Of a stretch of 64,000 bases of DNA, positions 1 through 9,963 are shown piece by piece. Location: positions 1 to 64,000 of the forward strand of contig NZ_CAAJGL010000044.1 of assembly GCF_900996225.1 (NCBI RefSeq), in the 5' to 3' direction. The DNA is from Paraburkholderia sp. BCC1884 (GTDB lineage Bacteria > Pseudomonadota > Gammaproteobacteria > Burkholderiales > Burkholderiaceae). Made by a program: the position numbers and the translations under genes. Under the pieces are notes generated by a model that saw only the letters and a program-made list of their open reading frames with translations, searched no databases and had not been told where the DNA came from. Each line of letters opens with the position of its first letter. Positions within the stretch are counted from its first letter, which is position 1.

Positions 1-1
1 C

Positions 2-114
2 TGATGACCATAGCGAGTCGGTACCACCCCTTCCCATCCCGAACAGGACCGTGAAACGACTCCACGCCGATGATAGTGCGGATTCCCGTGTGAAAGTAGG
101 TAATCGTCAGGCTC
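2..114 (+). rRNA. rrf: 5S ribosomal RNA
   Basis: The sequence has the classical proteobacterial 5S core (CCGAACAGGACCGTGAAAC near 39-57, GTGTGAAAGTAGG near 88-100). Its 5' end (TGATGACC) pairs with the 3' end (GGTAATCGTCA), so the gene appears complete at about 113 nt. The 16S and 23S genes of the same operon would lie to the left of the window. Exact ends are uncertain by 1-3 nt. Confidence 0.92.
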
Positions 115-130
115 CCAAGCAGCAAGCACA

Positions 131-157
131 AACCCCACCCCTTCAAGGTGGGGTTTT
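131..157 (+). terminator. Rho-independent terminator of the rRNA operon
   Basis: Perfect stem AACCCCACC / GGTGGGGTT with a short loop, running into a T tract (153-157). It lies directly behind the 5S gene and before the promoter at 226-254, so it separates the rRNA operon from the tRNA-tuf operon. Confidence 0.88.
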
Positions 158-225
158 TGCGTTTAACAGCGGCAGAAAAATGCCATATAAGTGAGAGCTG
201 TGAGTTTGGGGCTGTCAAGCAAGTC

Positions 226-254
226 TTGACAATGAGCGTCTGTTCCCTCATAAT
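226..254 (+). promoter_or_regulatory. sigma-70 promoter of the tRNA-tuf1 operon
   Basis: Consensus -35 box TTGACA (226-231), a 17-bp spacer and -10 box CATAAT (249-254). Transcription would begin about 7 nt downstream, just before tRNA-Tyr at 269. No other promoter is evident before tuf1, so the three tRNAs and tuf1 are probably co-transcribed. Confidence 0.75.
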
Positions 255-268
255 CGTCAGTTCTCTGC

Positions 269-354
269 GGAGGGGTGCCCGAGTGGCTAAAGGGGGCAGA
301 CTGTAAATCTGTTGGCTTACGCCTACGTTGGTTCGAATCCAACCTCCTCCACCA
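269..354 (+). tRNA. tRNA-Tyr (anticodon GTA)
   Basis: Cloverleaf of 86 nt including the encoded CCA end. The acceptor stem GGAGGGG pairs with CTCCTCC; the anticodon GTA is at 303-305; a long variable arm typical of class II tRNA-Tyr is present; the T loop is TTCGAAT. First tRNA of the Tyr-Gly-Thr-tuf cluster. Confidence 0.95.
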
Positions 355-395
355 GAATGCAGGTTGTAGCTGTTGTTGGGAATCCAGAAGTTCTT

Positions 396-469
396 GCGGG
401 TGTAGCTCAATGGTAGAGCAGAAGCCTTCCAAGCTTACGACGAGGGTTCGATTCCCTTCACCCGCTCCA
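396..469 (+). tRNA. tRNA-Gly (anticodon TCC)
   Basis: 74-nt cloverleaf with encoded CCA. The acceptor stem GCGGGTG pairs with the 3' side CACCCGC; the anticodon loop CTTCCAA carries TCC at 428-430; the T arm contains GGTTCGATTCC. It sits 41 nt after tRNA-Tyr in the same operon. Confidence 0.95.
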
Positions 470-485
470 GCAACACGAAAGTAGC

Positions 486-560
<75 letters not shown>

Positions 561-623
561 GAAGTACTCGGTGATTGTTTGCGCGCGGCGCAACGTACGG
601 ATAAATCCTCTTAGGAGTCGAAA

Positions 624-1814
624 ATGGCCAAGGGTAAGTTTGAGCGGACCAAGCCGCACGTGAACGTCGGCACGATCGGTCACGTTGACCACGGCAAGAC
701 CACGCTGACGGCAGCGATCACGACGGTTCTGACCAAGAAGTTTGGTGGCGAAGCGAAGGCATATGACCAGATCGACGCGGCGCCGGAAGAAAAGGCACGT
801 GGTATCACGATCAACACGGCGCACGTCGAGTACGAAACGGCTAACCGCCACTACGCACACGTCGACTGCCCGGGCCACGCTGACTATGTGAAGAACATGA
901 TCACGGGTGCAGCGCAGATGGACGGCGCGATCCTGGTGTGTTCGGCTGCAGACGGCCCGATGCCGCAAACGCGTGAGCACATCCTGCTGGCGCGTCAGGT
1001 TGGCGTTCCGTACATCATCGTGTTCCTGAACAAGTGCGACATGGTGGACGACGCTGAGCTGCTGGAGCTCGTCGAGATGGAAGTCCGCGAACTTCTGTCG
1101 AAGTACGACTTCCCGGGCGACGACACGCCGATCATCAAGGGTTCGGCCAAGCTGGCGCTGGAAGGCGACACGGGCGAGCTGGGCGAAGTGGCAATCATGA
1201 ACCTGGCCGATGCACTGGACACGTACATCCCGACGCCGGAGCGCGCAGTTGACGGTGCGTTCCTGATGCCGGTGGAAGACGTGTTCTCGATCTCGGGTCG
1301 TGGCACGGTGGTGACGGGTCGCGTTGAGCGCGGCATCGTGAAGGTCGGCGAAGAAATCGAAATCGTCGGTATCAAGCCGACGGTGAAGACGACCTGCACG
1401 GGCGTGGAAATGTTCCGCAAGCTGCTCGACCAGGGTCAGGCGGGCGACAACGTTGGTATCCTGCTGCGCGGCACGAAGCGTGAAGACGTGGAGCGTGGTC
1501 AGGTTCTGGCGAAGCCGGGCTCGATCAACCCGCACACGCATTTCACGGCTGAAGTGTACGTGCTGAGCAAGGACGAAGGCGGCCGCCACACGCCGTTCTT
1601 CAACAACTATCGTCCGCAGTTCTACTTCCGTACGACGGATGTGACGGGCTCGATCGAGTTGCCGAAAGACAAGGAAATGGTCATGCCGGGCGACAACGTG
1701 TCGATCACGGTGAAGCTGATCAACCCGATCGCGATGGAAGAAGGCCTGCGTTTCGCTATCCGCGAAGGCGGTCGTACGGTCGGCGCCGGTGTGGTTGCCA
1801 AGATTCTCGAGTAA
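624..1814 (+). CDS. tuf: Elongation factor Tu, copy 1
   Basis: GTPase that delivers aminoacyl-tRNA to the ribosomal A site in the cytoplasm. At 396 aa it has the full family length. GTP-binding motifs are visible: the P loop GHVDHGKT at residues 19-26, DCPGH near 81-85 and NKCD near 136-139, followed by two beta-barrel domains. The start is fixed by AGGAG at 613-617. It lies between tRNA-Thr and tRNA-Trp, in the tufB-type tRNA operon. A second copy at 25080-26270 encodes the same protein; by eye the DNA differs at five silent sites in codons 2-7 and at one base in codon 348 (AAA here, AAG there). Confidence 0.98.
   Translation: MAKGKFERTKPHVNVGTIGHVDHGKTTLTAAITTVLTKKFGGEAKAYDQIDAAPEEKARGITINTAHVEYETANRHYAHVDCPGHADYVKNMITGAAQMDGAILVCSAADGPMPQTREHILLARQVGVPYIIVFLNKCDMVDDAELLELVEMEVRELLSKYDFPGDDTPIIKGSAKLALEGDTGELGEVAIMNLADALDTYIPTPERAVDGAFLMPVEDVFSISGRGTVVTGRVERGIVKVGEEIEIVGIKPTVKTTCTGVEMFRKLLDQGQAGDNVGILLRGTKREDVERGQVLAKPGSINPHTHFTAEVYVLSKDEGGRHTPFFNNYRPQFYFRTTDVTGSIELPKDKEMVMPGDNVSITVKLINPIAMEEGLRFAIREGGRTVGAGVVAKILE
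645..1814 (+). repeat. Long direct repeat, tuf copy 1 part
   Basis: From codon 7 through the stop codon this stretch matches 25101-26270 with a single difference seen by eye (position 1667 A versus 26123 G). The identity ends abruptly at the stop codon and just inside the gene start. The pair is in direct orientation about 24.5 kb apart. Confidence 0.93.
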
Positions 1815-1878
1815 CGCCAGATAGTTCTCGTTGATCAGTGGTTTCGGGGTTGGCGATGTCGTCAGCCCCAAATGGTTT

Positions 1879-1954
1879 AGGGGTATAGCTCAACTGGCAG
1901 AGCGTCGGTCTCCAAAACCGAAGGTTGGGGGTTCGATTCCCTCTGCCCCTGCCA
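1879..1954 (+). tRNA. tRNA-Trp (anticodon CCA)
   Basis: 76-nt cloverleaf with encoded CCA. The acceptor stem AGGGGTA pairs with TGCCCCT (one wobble); the anticodon loop CTCCAAA carries CCA at 1912-1914; the T arm is GGGGGTTCGATTCCC. It lies 64 nt after tuf1 and 36 nt before secE, so processing of this tRNA probably separates the tuf1 and secE-nusG messages. Confidence 0.95.
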
Positions 1955-1990
1955 ACTCTCGCGTCGTATGTGACGCTTCGTTAAGGTGTT

Positions 1991-2371
1991 ATGGCGAATC
2001 CTTCCGTCGAAACTGTAAATACATCCGGCGACAAGCTGATGCTCGTCGCGGGCGTATTCTTGGTCTTGGCCGGGTTCGTGGGGTTCTTCTGGCTCGGTGG
2101 CCAGGAATGGTACGTCCGCGGAGCTGCCTTGGCTGTTGGTGCGATCGCGGGTGTTGCAGTCGGTCTTCTCTCCGCGCCTGGCAAGGGTTTCATCGCTTTC
2201 GCCAAAGATTCTTATAAGGAAGTCCGTAAGGTTGTCTGGCCGACTCGCAAAGAGGCAACGCAGACAACGCTTGTAGTGTTCGGCTTCGTCTTCGTCATGG
2301 CAATCTTTCTTTGGGTTAGCGACAAATCCATCGAATGGGCGATTTTCTCGGTGATTCTGGGTTGGAAATGA
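1991..2371 (+). CDS. secE: Preprotein translocase subunit SecE
   Basis: Essential small subunit of the SecYEG channel in the inner membrane; it clamps the two halves of SecY. The 126-aa protein shows three hydrophobic segments (about residues 16-36, 41-60 and 92-120), the long three-helix form known from E. coli. The conserved cytoplasmic stretch [16 protein letters not shown] lies at about 78-93. It follows tRNA-Trp and is one nucleotide away from nusG, the usual secE-nusG pair. Confidence 0.95.
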   Translation: MANPSVETVNTSGDKLMLVAGVFLVLAGFVGFFWLGGQEWYVRGAALAVGAIAGVAVGLLSAPGKGFIAFAKDSYKEVRKVVWPTRKEATQTTLVVFGFVFVMAIFLWVSDKSIEWAIFSVILGWK

Positions 2372-2372
2372 T

Positions 2373-2930
2373 ATGAGCGACATTCCGGTATCTCCGAGCG
2401 GCAAGCGTTGGTACGTGGTGCACGCCTACTCCGGCATGGAGAAGAGCGTGCAACGTGCGCTTCAGGAGCGCATCGATCGTGCTGGCATGCAAGATCAATT
2501 TGGTCAAATCCTCGTCCCGACCGAAGAAGTGGTTGAGGTGAAAGGCGGTCACAAATCAGTGACTGAGCGTCGTTTCTTCCCCGGTTATGTGCTGGTGGAG
2601 ATGGAAATGACGGACGAAACGTGGCACCTCGTGAAAAACACGGCAAAGGTGACGGGTTTTGTGGGTGGTGCACGCAATCGTCCTAGCCCGATTTCTCCGC
2701 GAGAAGTCGAAAAGATCATGTCGCAAATGCAGGAAGGCGTGGAAAAACCGCGTCCGAAGACCCTGTTTGAAGTGGGCGAGATGGTGCGGGTGAAGGATGG
2801 TCCGTTCACGGATTTCAACGGCAGCGTCGAAGAAGTGAATTACGAAAAATCACGCGTGCGCGTTTCCGTTACAATCTTCGGCCGCGCAACGCCGGTCGAG
2901 CTTGAGTTCGGTCAAGTCGAAAAGCTGTAG
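2373..2930 (+). CDS. nusG: Transcription termination/antitermination factor NusG
   Basis: 185 aa with an N-terminal NGN domain ([15 protein letters not shown] at residues 12-26, which contacts the RNA polymerase clamp) and a C-terminal KOW domain ([16 protein letters not shown] near 131-146, which contacts Rho or ribosomal protein S10). Length and both domains are standard. It begins one nucleotide after the secE stop and is probably translationally coupled to it. Confidence 0.97.
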   Translation: MSDIPVSPSGKRWYVVHAYSGMEKSVQRALQERIDRAGMQDQFGQILVPTEEVVEVKGGHKSVTERRFFPGYVLVEMEMTDETWHLVKNTAKVTGFVGGARNRPSPISPREVEKIMSQMQEGVEKPRPKTLFEVGEMVRVKDGPFTDFNGSVEEVNYEKSRVRVSVTIFGRATPVELEFGQVEKL

Positions 2931-2946
2931 ACAGAATTCTACGGAG

Positions 2947-2966
2947 CGCATCATTCGGTGCGTTTC
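2947..2966 (+). terminator. Possible weak terminator between nusG and rplK
   Basis: Six-base-pair hairpin CGCATC / GGTGCG with the loop ATTC, followed by TTTCGTATTT. The U tract is interrupted, so this may be an attenuator or only a fold in the rplK leader, where L1 or L11 autoregulation would act. Confidence 0.35.
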
Positions 2967-3095
2967 GTATTTCGCGCTTATGGTCCGCGTAATGGCCGTT
3001 GAGGAGCGTAAGTAGCCAGTTTTTTGGGTGAACGCGCGCTACTACTCACTGAATGACTGCACGTATCGCTGCGTCGTTCCAAAGAGGTTTCCAAT

Positions 3096-3527
3096 ATGGC
3101 AAAGAAAATCATTGGCTTTATTAAGCTGCAGATTCCTGCAGGTAAAGCCAACCCGTCGCCGCCGGTCGGTCCGGCATTGGGCCAGCGCGGCCTGAACATC
3201 ATGGAGTTCTGCAAGGCGTTCAACGCGCAGACTCAAGCCATGGAGCCGGGTCTGCCGATTCCGGTCGTGATCACCGCGTTTGCTGACAAGAGCTTCACGT
3301 TCGTTCTGAAGACGCCGCCGGCTACGGTTCTGATCAAGAAGGCAGCCAAAATCGACAAGGGTTCGAGCAAGCCGCATACCGATAAGGTCGGTAAGATCAC
3401 CCGCGCTCAGGCTGAAGACATCGCCAAGGCCAAGATGCCCGATCTGACGGCAGCTGATCTGGACGCAGCGGTTCGTACGATCGCTGGCAGCGCCCGCTCG
3501 ATGGGCATCACCGTGGAGGGCGTGTAA
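3096..3527 (+). CDS. rplK: 50S ribosomal protein L11
   Basis: 143 aa. Binds 23S rRNA in the GTPase-associated centre and takes part in factor-dependent GTP hydrolysis. The N-terminal signature [22 protein letters not shown] begins near residue 8 and the C-terminal rRNA-binding part ends in [13 protein letters not shown]-like AAAGAGG at 3081-3087 precedes the start. It opens the rplK-rplA-rplJ-rplL cluster and ends directly against rplA. Confidence 0.97.
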   Translation: MAKKIIGFIKLQIPAGKANPSPPVGPALGQRGLNIMEFCKAFNAQTQAMEPGLPIPVVITAFADKSFTFVLKTPPATVLIKKAAKIDKGSSKPHTDKVGKITRAQAEDIAKAKMPDLTAADLDAAVRTIAGSARSMGITVEGV

Positions 3528-4226
3528 ATGGCTAAGCTTTCGAAGCGTCTGCAAGCATTTGCAGCCAAGGTTGACGGTCAAAAGCTGTACGCGATCGACG
3601 AAGCTCTGTCGCTCGTGAAGGAATGTGCAAGCGCGAAGTTCGATGAATCGATCGACGTCGCAGTGCAGCTCGGCATTGACGCGAAGAAGTCGGACCAAGT
3701 GGTTCGTGGTTCCGTCGTGCTGCCCGCTGGTACTGGCAAGTCGGTCCGTGTCGCAGTGTTTGCGCAAGGTGAAAAGGCTGAGCAAGCACGTGCAGCCGGC
3801 GCTGAAATCGTCGGCATGGAAGACTTGGCTGAACAAGTCAAGGCCGGCAAGCTGGATTTCGACATCGTGATTGCTTCGCCGGACACGATGCGCGTCGTCG
3901 GTACGCTTGGCCAGATCCTTGGCCCACGCGGCTTGATGCCGAACCCGAAGGTCGGTACCGTTACGCCGGACGTCGCTACGGCAGTGAAGAACGCCAAGGC
4001 TGGTCAGGTGCAATTCCGTGTCGACAAGGCCGGTATCATCCACGCCACGATCGGCCGCGCTTCGTTCGAGTCGACGGCTCTGCGTAGCAACCTGAATGCT
4101 CTGGTCGACGCGCTGCAAAAAGCGAAGCCGGCAACGAGCAAGGGTGTGTACCTGCGCAAAGTTGCGCTGTCGAGCACGATGGGTGTTGGCGTTCGCGTCG
4201 ACCAGACATCGATCGCAGCACAGTAA
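3528..4226 (+). CDS. rplA: 50S ribosomal protein L1
   Basis: 232 aa, the normal bacterial length. Forms the L1 stalk that moves deacylated tRNA out of the E site; in E. coli it also represses its own operon by binding the L11 leader. The family signature with [15 protein letters not shown] lies near residues 129-143. The start codon directly follows the rplK stop (0-nt gap), a sign of translational coupling. Confidence 0.97.
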   Translation: MAKLSKRLQAFAAKVDGQKLYAIDEALSLVKECASAKFDESIDVAVQLGIDAKKSDQVVRGSVVLPAGTGKSVRVAVFAQGEKAEQARAAGAEIVGMEDLAEQVKAGKLDFDIVIASPDTMRVVGTLGQILGPRGLMPNPKVGTVTPDVATAVKNAKAGQVQFRVDKAGIIHATIGRASFESTALRSNLNALVDALQKAKPATSKGVYLRKVALSSTMGVGVRVDQTSIAAQ

Positions 4227-4234
4227 GTTTTCAT

Positions 4235-4262
4235 CGTCTCGACGGAAGTCGAGGCGGTTTTA
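4235..4262 (+). terminator. Terminator-like attenuator between rplA and rplJ
   Basis: Nine-base-pair stem CGTCTCGAC / GTCGAGGCG with the GNRA tetraloop GGAA, followed by GTTTTA. The stem is strong but the U tract is short. That fits partial readthrough, so that L11-L1 and L10-L7/L12 can be made at different levels. Confidence 0.6.
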
Positions 4263-4526
4263 TGGGCTTTGGGCGGTTGTGTCGTGGCTGTTTGCACGGC
4301 GCAGCCGGTTGTCAAAGACCGTTGGCGGGCACGCATCAGGTAGGCGAGTCCTTAATGTAAAGCCAACGCAGATGGCGAACCCGAAAAGGTTTTGTAGTGA
4401 TGAAGCTGTTTGGTGGTTGCAGCAATGCAAACATTAAGTGGTCGAAATACTCCTGACTGGTCGGACGCCGTTATTGAACGCGGTACACAAGGCGCACGCT
4501 GCGTGTATCGAATCTGGAGGTTAACC
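4263..4526 (+). promoter_or_regulatory. rplJ leader (L10 leader region)
   Basis: A 300-nt non-coding gap between rplA and rplJ, the place where the L10(L12)4 autoregulatory leader is found in proteobacteria. Apart from the terminator-like hairpin at its left end and the SD CTGGAGG (4514-4520), no gene is seen. I infer an L10-binding leader from position and length; I did not fold the kink-turn. Confidence 0.5.
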
Positions 4527-5030
4527 GTGCCACTTAACAAAGAAAGCAAGCAGGCCGTCGTCGCTGAGGTTGCCGCGCAAGTCGCGAAAGCCCAGACCGT
4601 GGTTCTGGCTGAGTATCGTGGAATCGCGGTTGGCGATCTGACCAAGCTGCGCGCGAAAGCGCGTGAGCAACAGGTTTACCTTCGCGTGTTGAAGAACACG
4701 TTGGCGCGCCGCGCTGTCGAAGGTACCCCGTTTGCTTCGCTGGCAGAGCAGATGACTGGTCCGCTGATCTACGGCATCTCGGAAGATGCAATTGCTGCTG
4801 CTAAGGTCGTCAACGACTTCGGCAAAACCAATGACAAGTTGATCATCAAGGCTGGTTCCTACGAAGGCAAGGTGATGGACAAGGCTGGCGTGCAAGCGCT
4901 GGCAAGCATCCCGAGCCGCGAAGAACTGCTCTCCAAGCTGTTGTACGTTATGCAAGCACCTGTTTCTGGCTTCGCGCGGGCTTTGGCCGCGCTGGCTGAA
5001 AAGAAACAAGGCGAAGAAACCGCTGCGTAA
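4527..5030 (+). CDS. rplJ: 50S ribosomal protein L10
   Basis: 167 aa starting at GTG (4527), set by the SD CTGGAGG six bases upstream and by the conserved N-terminus [12 protein letters not shown]. An in-frame ATG further upstream (4410) would add 39 unrelated residues. L10 anchors the L7/L12 dimers to the ribosomal stalk. Conserved features include [10 protein letters not shown] and [11 protein letters not shown]. It forms the L10-L12 pair with rplL 63 nt downstream and lies behind a long leader typical of L10 autoregulation. Confidence 0.95.
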   Translation: MPLNKESKQAVVAEVAAQVAKAQTVVLAEYRGIAVGDLTKLRAKAREQQVYLRVLKNTLARRAVEGTPFASLAEQMTGPLIYGISEDAIAAAKVVNDFGKTNDKLIIKAGSYEGKVMDKAGVQALASIPSREELLSKLLYVMQAPVSGFARALAALAEKKQGEETAA

Positions 5031-5093
5031 CGCACATCAGTCGAGCGTGATTGATCGCTGGCTGTATCCGAATTCAATTTAGGAGTATTTCAA

Positions 5094-5465
5094 ATGGCAA
5101 TCGCAAAAGATGACATCCTCGAGGCAGTAAGCTCGATGTCGGTTCTGGAACTGAACGAGCTGGTTAAGGCGTTCGAAGAAAAGTTTGGCGTGTCGGCAGC
5201 TGCTGTTGCAGTGGCAGGCCCGGCTGGCGGCGCTGCAGCCGTTGCTGAAGAGCAAACCGAATTCACGGTCAACCTGACGGAAGTCGGCGCGAACAAGGTT
5301 TCGGTCATTAAGGCAGTTCGCGAACTGACGGGTCTTGGCCTGAAGGAAGCGAAGGATCTCGTCGACGGTGCACCGAAGCCTGTGAAGGAAGCGGTACCGA
5401 AGGCAGCTGCTGAAGAAGCCAAGAAGAAGCTGGAAGAAGCCGGCGCGAAAGCTGAAATCAAGTAA
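5094..5465 (+). CDS. rplL: 50S ribosomal protein L7/L12
   Basis: 123-aa stalk protein that recruits translation factors. It shows the expected three parts: an N-terminal dimerisation helix (residues 1-35), an Ala/Gly-rich hinge (about 38-52, [12 protein letters not shown]) and the C-terminal domain with [20 protein letters not shown] (about 67-86). SD TAGGAG at 5081-5086. A terminator lies just downstream. Confidence 0.97.
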   Translation: MAIAKDDILEAVSSMSVLELNELVKAFEEKFGVSAAAVAVAGPAGGAAAVAEEQTEFTVNLTEVGANKVSVIKAVRELTGLGLKEAKDLVDGAPKPVKEAVPKAAAEEAKKKLEEAGAKAEIK

Positions 5466-5485
5466 GTTTCAGCGCGTTGTGCGAA

Positions 5486-5515
5486 GGCTGGCGGTTTTCC
5501 ACCGCCGGCCTTTTT
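5486..5515 (+). terminator. Terminator/attenuator between rplL and rpoB
   Basis: Nine-base-pair stem GGCTGGCGG / CCGCCGGCC with a 7-nt loop, followed by TTTTT. In E. coli the rplL-rpoB spacer contains a partial terminator that lowers rpoBC expression relative to ribosomal proteins; this hairpin is in the same position. Confidence 0.75.
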
Positions 5516-5835
5516 GTGCTTTGTGGGAAGCGCGTTTTTGCAGAGTTGTATCGGCAGAAACGTGACTCCCAGAAGCCAAAGAAAATCGCCATTCGGCAAC
5601 ATTGACCGGCGTTTCTCTTTGTCTTCTGAAGCGACTGCAGAAGGCAAGTTTGGTCGGGTAGCGGGCAACATAGGCATCCGCTGCCGTCAGCCAGCGGTTG
5701 GTAGCGGCCAACCACCAAGCTTCTAGGCTCGTTCAGGCCATCGGACGGCCATCGGGTCTCAGTCGGTGAACACTCGGGTTGTCTCATCAAGGTATCCTGC
5801 CTCGACAACAATGCCCGCCGTGATTCGGAGATCGT
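5516..5835 (+). promoter_or_regulatory. rpoB leader, non-coding spacer
   Basis: 320 nt with no supported gene between the attenuator and rpoB. It has several short inverted repeats, for example GGTTGG / CCAACC around 5697-5714, and ends with the SD CGGAG (5826-5830) before the rpoB ATG. In E. coli this spacer carries an RNase III site and the attenuator; a similar post-attenuation leader is inferred from position only. Confidence 0.4.
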
Positions 5836-8800
5836 ATGCAATATTCCTTCACCGAGAAGAAGCGTATTCGCAAGAGTTTTGCGAAACGCCCCATCGTTCA
5901 CCAAGTACCTTTCCTGCTGGCTACCCAGCTTGAATCATTCAGCACGTTTCTGCAAGCAGACACGTCGCCCACGCAACGCAAGCCGGAAGGCCTGCAAGCT
6001 GCGTTTACTTCCGTTTTTCCGATTGTTTCGCATAACGGGTTCGCTCGTCTAGAGTTCGTCAGCTACATGCTGTCGCCGCCGGCATTCAACATCAAGGAAT
6101 GTCAGCAGCGCGGTTTGACGTACTGCTCGGCACTACGCGCGAAAGTGCGCCTGGTGCTGCTCGACAAGGAATCGCCGAGCAAGCCGGTCGTCAAGGAAGT
6201 GAAGGAACAGGAAGTCTACATGGGCGAAATTCCGCTCATGACGCCGACCGGTTCGTTCGTCATCAACGGCACGGAACGTGTGATTGTTTCGCAGTTGCAC
6301 CGTTCACCTGGCGTTTTCTTCGAACACGACAAGGGCAAGACGCACAGTTCGGGCAAGCTCCTGTTCTCGGCACGTATCATTCCTTACCGCGGTTCGTGGC
6401 TCGATTTCGAGTTCGACCCGAAGGACGTGCTGTACTTCCGCGTCGACCGTCGCCGCAAGATGCCGGTCACGATCCTGCTGAAGGCCATCGGCCTCACGCC
6501 GGAACAGATCCTCGCCAACTTCTTCGTGTTCGACAATTTCACACTGATGCCGGAAGGCGCGCAGATGGAATTCGTGCCGGAGCGTCTGCGTGGCGAAGTC
6601 GCACGTTTCGACATCACGGACCGTGACGGCAACGTGATCGTCCAGAAGGACAAGCGGATCAACGCGAAGCACATTCGCGATCTCGACAACGCGAAGACCA
6701 AGTTCATCTCGGTCCCGGAAGACTATTTGCTCGGCCGCGTGCTGGCGAAGAACGTCGTCGACGGCGACACGGGTGAAGTCATCGCTAACGCGAACGACGA
6801 AATCACGGAAACGGTCCTCGAGAAGCTCCGCGAATCGAAGATCAAAGACATTCAGACGCTCTACACGAACGATCTGGATCAAGGTCCGTACATCTCGTCG
6901 ACGCTGCGTATCGACGAAACCGCGGACAAGATGGCTGCACGCATCGCGATCTATCGCATGATGCGTCCGGGCGAACCGCCGACCGAAGAAGCGGTCGAGG
7001 CACTGTTCAACCGCCTGTTCTACAGCGAAGACGCATACGACCTGTCCAAGGTGGGTCGCATGAAGTTCAATCGTCGCGTGGGTCGCGACGAGATCATCGG
7101 ACCGATGACGCTGCAAGACGACGACATCCTCGCAACGATCAAGATCCTGGTCGAGCTGCGTAACGGCAAGGGCGAAGTGGACGACATCGACCACTTGGGC
7201 AATCGTCGTGTGCGTTGCGTCGGCGAACTGGCGGAAAACCAGTTCCGCGCAGGTCTCGTGCGAGTCGAACGTGCTGTGAAGGAACGTCTGGGTCAGGCTG
7301 AAAGCGAAAACCTGATGCCGCACGACCTGATCAACTCGAAGCCGATTTCGTCGGCGATTCGCGAGTTCTTCGGCTCGTCGCAGCTGTCGCAGTTTATGGA
7401 CCAGACCAACCCGCTGTCGGAAATCACCCACAAGCGCCGTGTTTCGGCACTTGGCCCGGGCGGTTTGACGCGTGAGCGCGCTGGCTTTGAAGTCCGCGAC
7501 GTGCACCCGACCCACTACGGCCGTGTGTGCCCGATTGAAACGCCGGAAGGTCCGAACATTGGCCTGATCAATTCGCTGGCTCTGTACGCTCACCTGAATG
7601 AATACGGCTTCCTCGAAACGCCGTATCGCAAGGTTGTGGACAGCAAGGTCACGGATCAGATCGATTATTTGTCGGCGATCGAAGAAGGCCGTTACGTGAT
7701 CGCTCAGGCGAACGCGGCGGTGGCTGCCGACGGCTCGCTGACCGACGAACTGGTGTCGTCGCGTGAAGCTGGCGAAACGCTGATGGTCACGCCGGACCGC
7801 ATCCAGTACATGGACGTGGCGCCGTCGCAGATCGTCTCCGTGGCTGCTTCGCTGATTCCGTTCCTGGAGCACGATGACGCGAACCGCGCATTGATGGGTT
7901 CGAACATGCAGCGTCAGGCTGTGCCGTGTCTGCGTCCTGAAAAGGCCGTGGTCGGTACGGGTATCGAACGCACGGTGGCAGTCGACTCGGGTACGACGGT
8001 TCAGGCATTCCGCGGTGGCGTGGTCGATTACGTCGACGCAGGCCGTATGGTGATTCGCGTGAACGACGATGAAGCCGTTGCTGGCGACGTCGGCGTGGAC
8101 ATCTACAACCTGATCAAGTACACGCGTTCGAATCAGAACACGAACATCAACCAGCGCCCGATCGTGAAGGTCGGCGACATCGTGTCGCGTGGCGACGTGC
8201 TGGCTGACGGTGCATCGACCGATCTCGGCGAACTGGCTCTCGGTCAGAACATGCTGGTCGCGTTCATGCCGTGGAACGGCTACAACTTCGAAGATTCGAT
8301 CCTGATCTCGGAGAAGGTGGTTGCTGACGACCGTTACACGTCGATCCACATCGAAGAACTGAACGTCGTAGCTCGCGATACGAAGCTCGGACCGGAAGAA
8401 ATCACGCGCGACATCTCGAACCTGGCCGAAGTGCAACTTGGCCGTCTCGACGAGTCGGGCATCGTCTACATCGGCGCGGAAGTCGAAGCGGGCGACGTGA
8501 TGGTCGGCAAAGTTACGCCGAAGGGTGAAACCCAGCTGACGCCGGAAGAAAAGCTGCTGCGCGCGATCTTCGGCGAGAAGGCTTCGGACGTGAAGGACAC
8601 GTCGCTGCGCGTGCCGTCGGGCATGAGCGGCACGGTCATCGACGTGCAAGTGTTCACGCGTGAAGGCATTCAGCGCGATAAGCGTGCGCAACAGATCATC
8701 GACGATGAACTGAAGCGTTATCGCCTCGACCTGAACGACCAGTTGCGCATCGTGGAAGGCGACGCGTTCCAGCGTCTCGCACGTATGCTGAGCGGCAAGG

Positions 8801-9942
8801 TCGCGAACGGCGGTCCGAAGAAGCTCGCGAAGGGCACCAAGATCGACCAGGCTTACCTGGAAGATCTGGATCATTACCACTGGTTCGACATCCGCCTCGC
8901 GGACGAAGAAGCAGCGGCACAGCTCGAAGCCATCAAGGACTCGATCGAACAGAAGCGTCACCAGTTCGATCTGGCGTTCGAAGAAAAGCGCAAGAAGCTC
9001 ACGCAAGGCGACGAATTGCCGCCGGGCGTGCTGAAGATGGTCAAGGTGTATCTGGCAGTCAAGCGTCGTCTGCAGCCGGGCGACAAGATGGCCGGCCGTC
9101 ACGGTAACAAGGGTGTGGTGTCGAAGATCGTTCCGATCGAAGACATGCCGTACATGGCTGATGGCCGTCCGGCCGACGTCGTGCTGAACCCGCTGGGCGT
9201 TCCGTCGCGGATGAACGTGGGTCAGGTTCTCGAAGTGCATCTGGGTTGGGCCGCGAAGGGTCTCGGCTGGCGTATCGGCGAAATGCTGCAGCGTCAGGCG
9301 AAGATTGCTGAACTGCGCGAATTCCTGACCAAGATCTACAACGAGTCGGGCCGCGCTGAAGAGCTGGACAGCTTCACCGACGACGAAATCGTCGAACTGG
9401 CAAAGAACCTGCGCGAAGGCGTGCCGTTCGCTACGCCGGTGTTCGACGGTGCGACGGAAGAAGAAATGTCGCGCGCGCTGGATCTGGCATTCCCGGACGA
9501 CATCGCGAAGAACCTCGGCATGACGCCGTCGAAGAATCAGGTTCGTCTGTACGACGGCCGCACGGGCGAGATGTTCGAACGTACGGTGACGGTCGGCTAC
9601 ATGCACTACCTGAAACTGCACCACTTGGTCGACGACAAGATGCACGCGCGTTCCACGGGCCCGTACTCGCTCGTGACGCAGCAGCCGTTGGGCGGTAAGG
9701 CGCAATTCGGTGGCCAGCGTTTCGGTGAAATGGAAGTGTGGGCGCTCGAAGCGTACGGCGCATCGTACGTGCTGCAGGAAATGCTGACGGTGAAGTCGGA
9801 TGACGTGGCAGGCCGGACCAAGGTGTATGAGAACCTGGTCAAGGGCGATCACGTGATCGATGCAGGCATGCCGGAATCCTTCAATGTGTTGGTGAAGGAA
9901 ATCCGCTCGCTCGGTATCGACATCGACCTCGACCGCAACTAA
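5836..9942 (+). CDS. rpoB: DNA-directed RNA polymerase subunit beta
   Basis: 1368 aa, full betaproteobacterial length. Beta forms one pincer of RNA polymerase and part of the catalytic centre and rifampicin pocket. The rifampicin region reads [20 protein letters not shown], followed by [10 protein letters not shown], with the wild-type Asp, His and Ser at the three main resistance sites. Switch and flap motifs such as [13 protein letters not shown] near residue 1084 are present, as is the C-terminal clamp ([13 protein letters not shown]). It starts behind an attenuated leader and is followed by rpoC after 21 nt. Confidence 0.98.
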   Translation: MQYSFTEKKRIRKSFAKRPIVHQVPFLLATQLESFSTFLQADTSPTQRKPEGLQAAFTSVFPIVSHNGFARLEFVSYMLSPPAFNIKECQQRGLTYCSALRAKVRLVLLDKESPSKPVVKEVKEQEVYMGEIPLMTPTGSFVINGTERVIVSQLHRSPGVFFEHDKGKTHSSGKLLFSARIIPYRGSWLDFEFDPKDVLYFRVDRRRKMPVTILLKAIGLTPEQILANFFVFDNFTLMPEGAQMEFVPERLRGEVARFDITDRDGNVIVQKDKRINAKHIRDLDNAKTKFISVPEDYLLGRVLAKNVVDGDTGEVIANANDEITETVLEKLRESKIKDIQTLYTNDLDQGPYISSTLRIDETADKMAARIAIYRMMRPGEPPTEEAVEALFNRLFYSEDAYDLSKVGRMKFNRRVGRDEIIGPMTLQDDDILATIKILVELRNGKGEVDDIDHLGNRRVRCVGELAENQFRAGLVRVERAVKERLGQAESENLMPHDLINSKPISSAIREFFGSSQLSQFMDQTNPLSEITHKRRVSALGPGGLTRERAGFEVRDVHPTHYGRVCPIETPEGPNIGLINSLALYAHLNEYGFLETPYRKVVDSKVTDQIDYLSAIEEGRYVIAQANAAVAADGSLTDELVSSREAGETLMVTPDRIQYMDVAPSQIVSVAASLIPFLEHDDANRALMGSNMQRQAVPCLRPEKAVVGTGIERTVAVDSGTTVQAFRGGVVDYVDAGRMVIRVNDDEAVAGDVGVDIYNLIKYTRSNQNTNINQRPIVKVGDIVSRGDVLADGASTDLGELALGQNMLVAFMPWNGYNFEDSILISEKVVADDRYTSIHIEELNVVARDTKLGPEEITRDISNLAEVQLGRLDESGIVYIGAEVEAGDVMVGKVTPKGETQLTPEEKLLRAIFGEKASDVKDTSLRVPSGMSGTVIDVQVFTREGIQRDKRAQQIIDDELKRYRLDLNDQLRIVEGDAFQRLARMLSGKVANGGPKKLAKGTKIDQAYLEDLDHYHWFDIRLADEEAAAQLEAIKDSIEQKRHQFDLAFEEKRKKLTQGDELPPGVLKMVKVYLAVKRRLQPGDKMAGRHGNKGVVSKIVPIEDMPYMADGRPADVVLNPLGVPSRMNVGQVLEVHLGWAAKGLGWRIGEMLQRQAKIAELREFLTKIYNESGRAEELDSFTDDEIVELAKNLREGVPFATPVFDGATEEEMSRALDLAFPDDIAKNLGMTPSKNQVRLYDGRTGEMFERTVTVGYMHYLKLHHLVDDKMHARSTGPYSLVTQQPLGGKAQFGGQRFGEMEVWALEAYGASYVLQEMLTVKSDDVAGRTKVYENLVKGDHVIDAGMPESFNVLVKEIRSLGIDIDLDRN

Positions 9943-9963
9943 TCGGACTACGGAGAGAAGGCA

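Noticed and set aside
4410..4526. An upstream ATG extending rplJ by 39 residues
   Set aside because: The extension does not resemble L10, lacks an SD, and overlaps the expected L10 leader. GTG 4527 has a strong SD.
5514..5726. A 70-codon frame in the rplL-rpoB spacer
   Set aside because: It starts inside the terminator region, has no SD and no recognisable protein features.
6304..9852. A 1182-codon open frame on the minus strand opposite rpoB, and a similar 1055-codon frame opposite rpoC (11050-14217)
   Set aside because: Long antisense frames arise from codon bias in GC-rich, highly expressed genes. The translations are rich in His, Arg, Val and Asp, resemble no family, and have no ribosome site.
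2373..9942. Resistance-type substitutions in rpoB and rpsL
   Set aside because: The rifampicin pocket residues in RpoB and the streptomycin lysines in S12 (21768-22148) are wild type by inspection.
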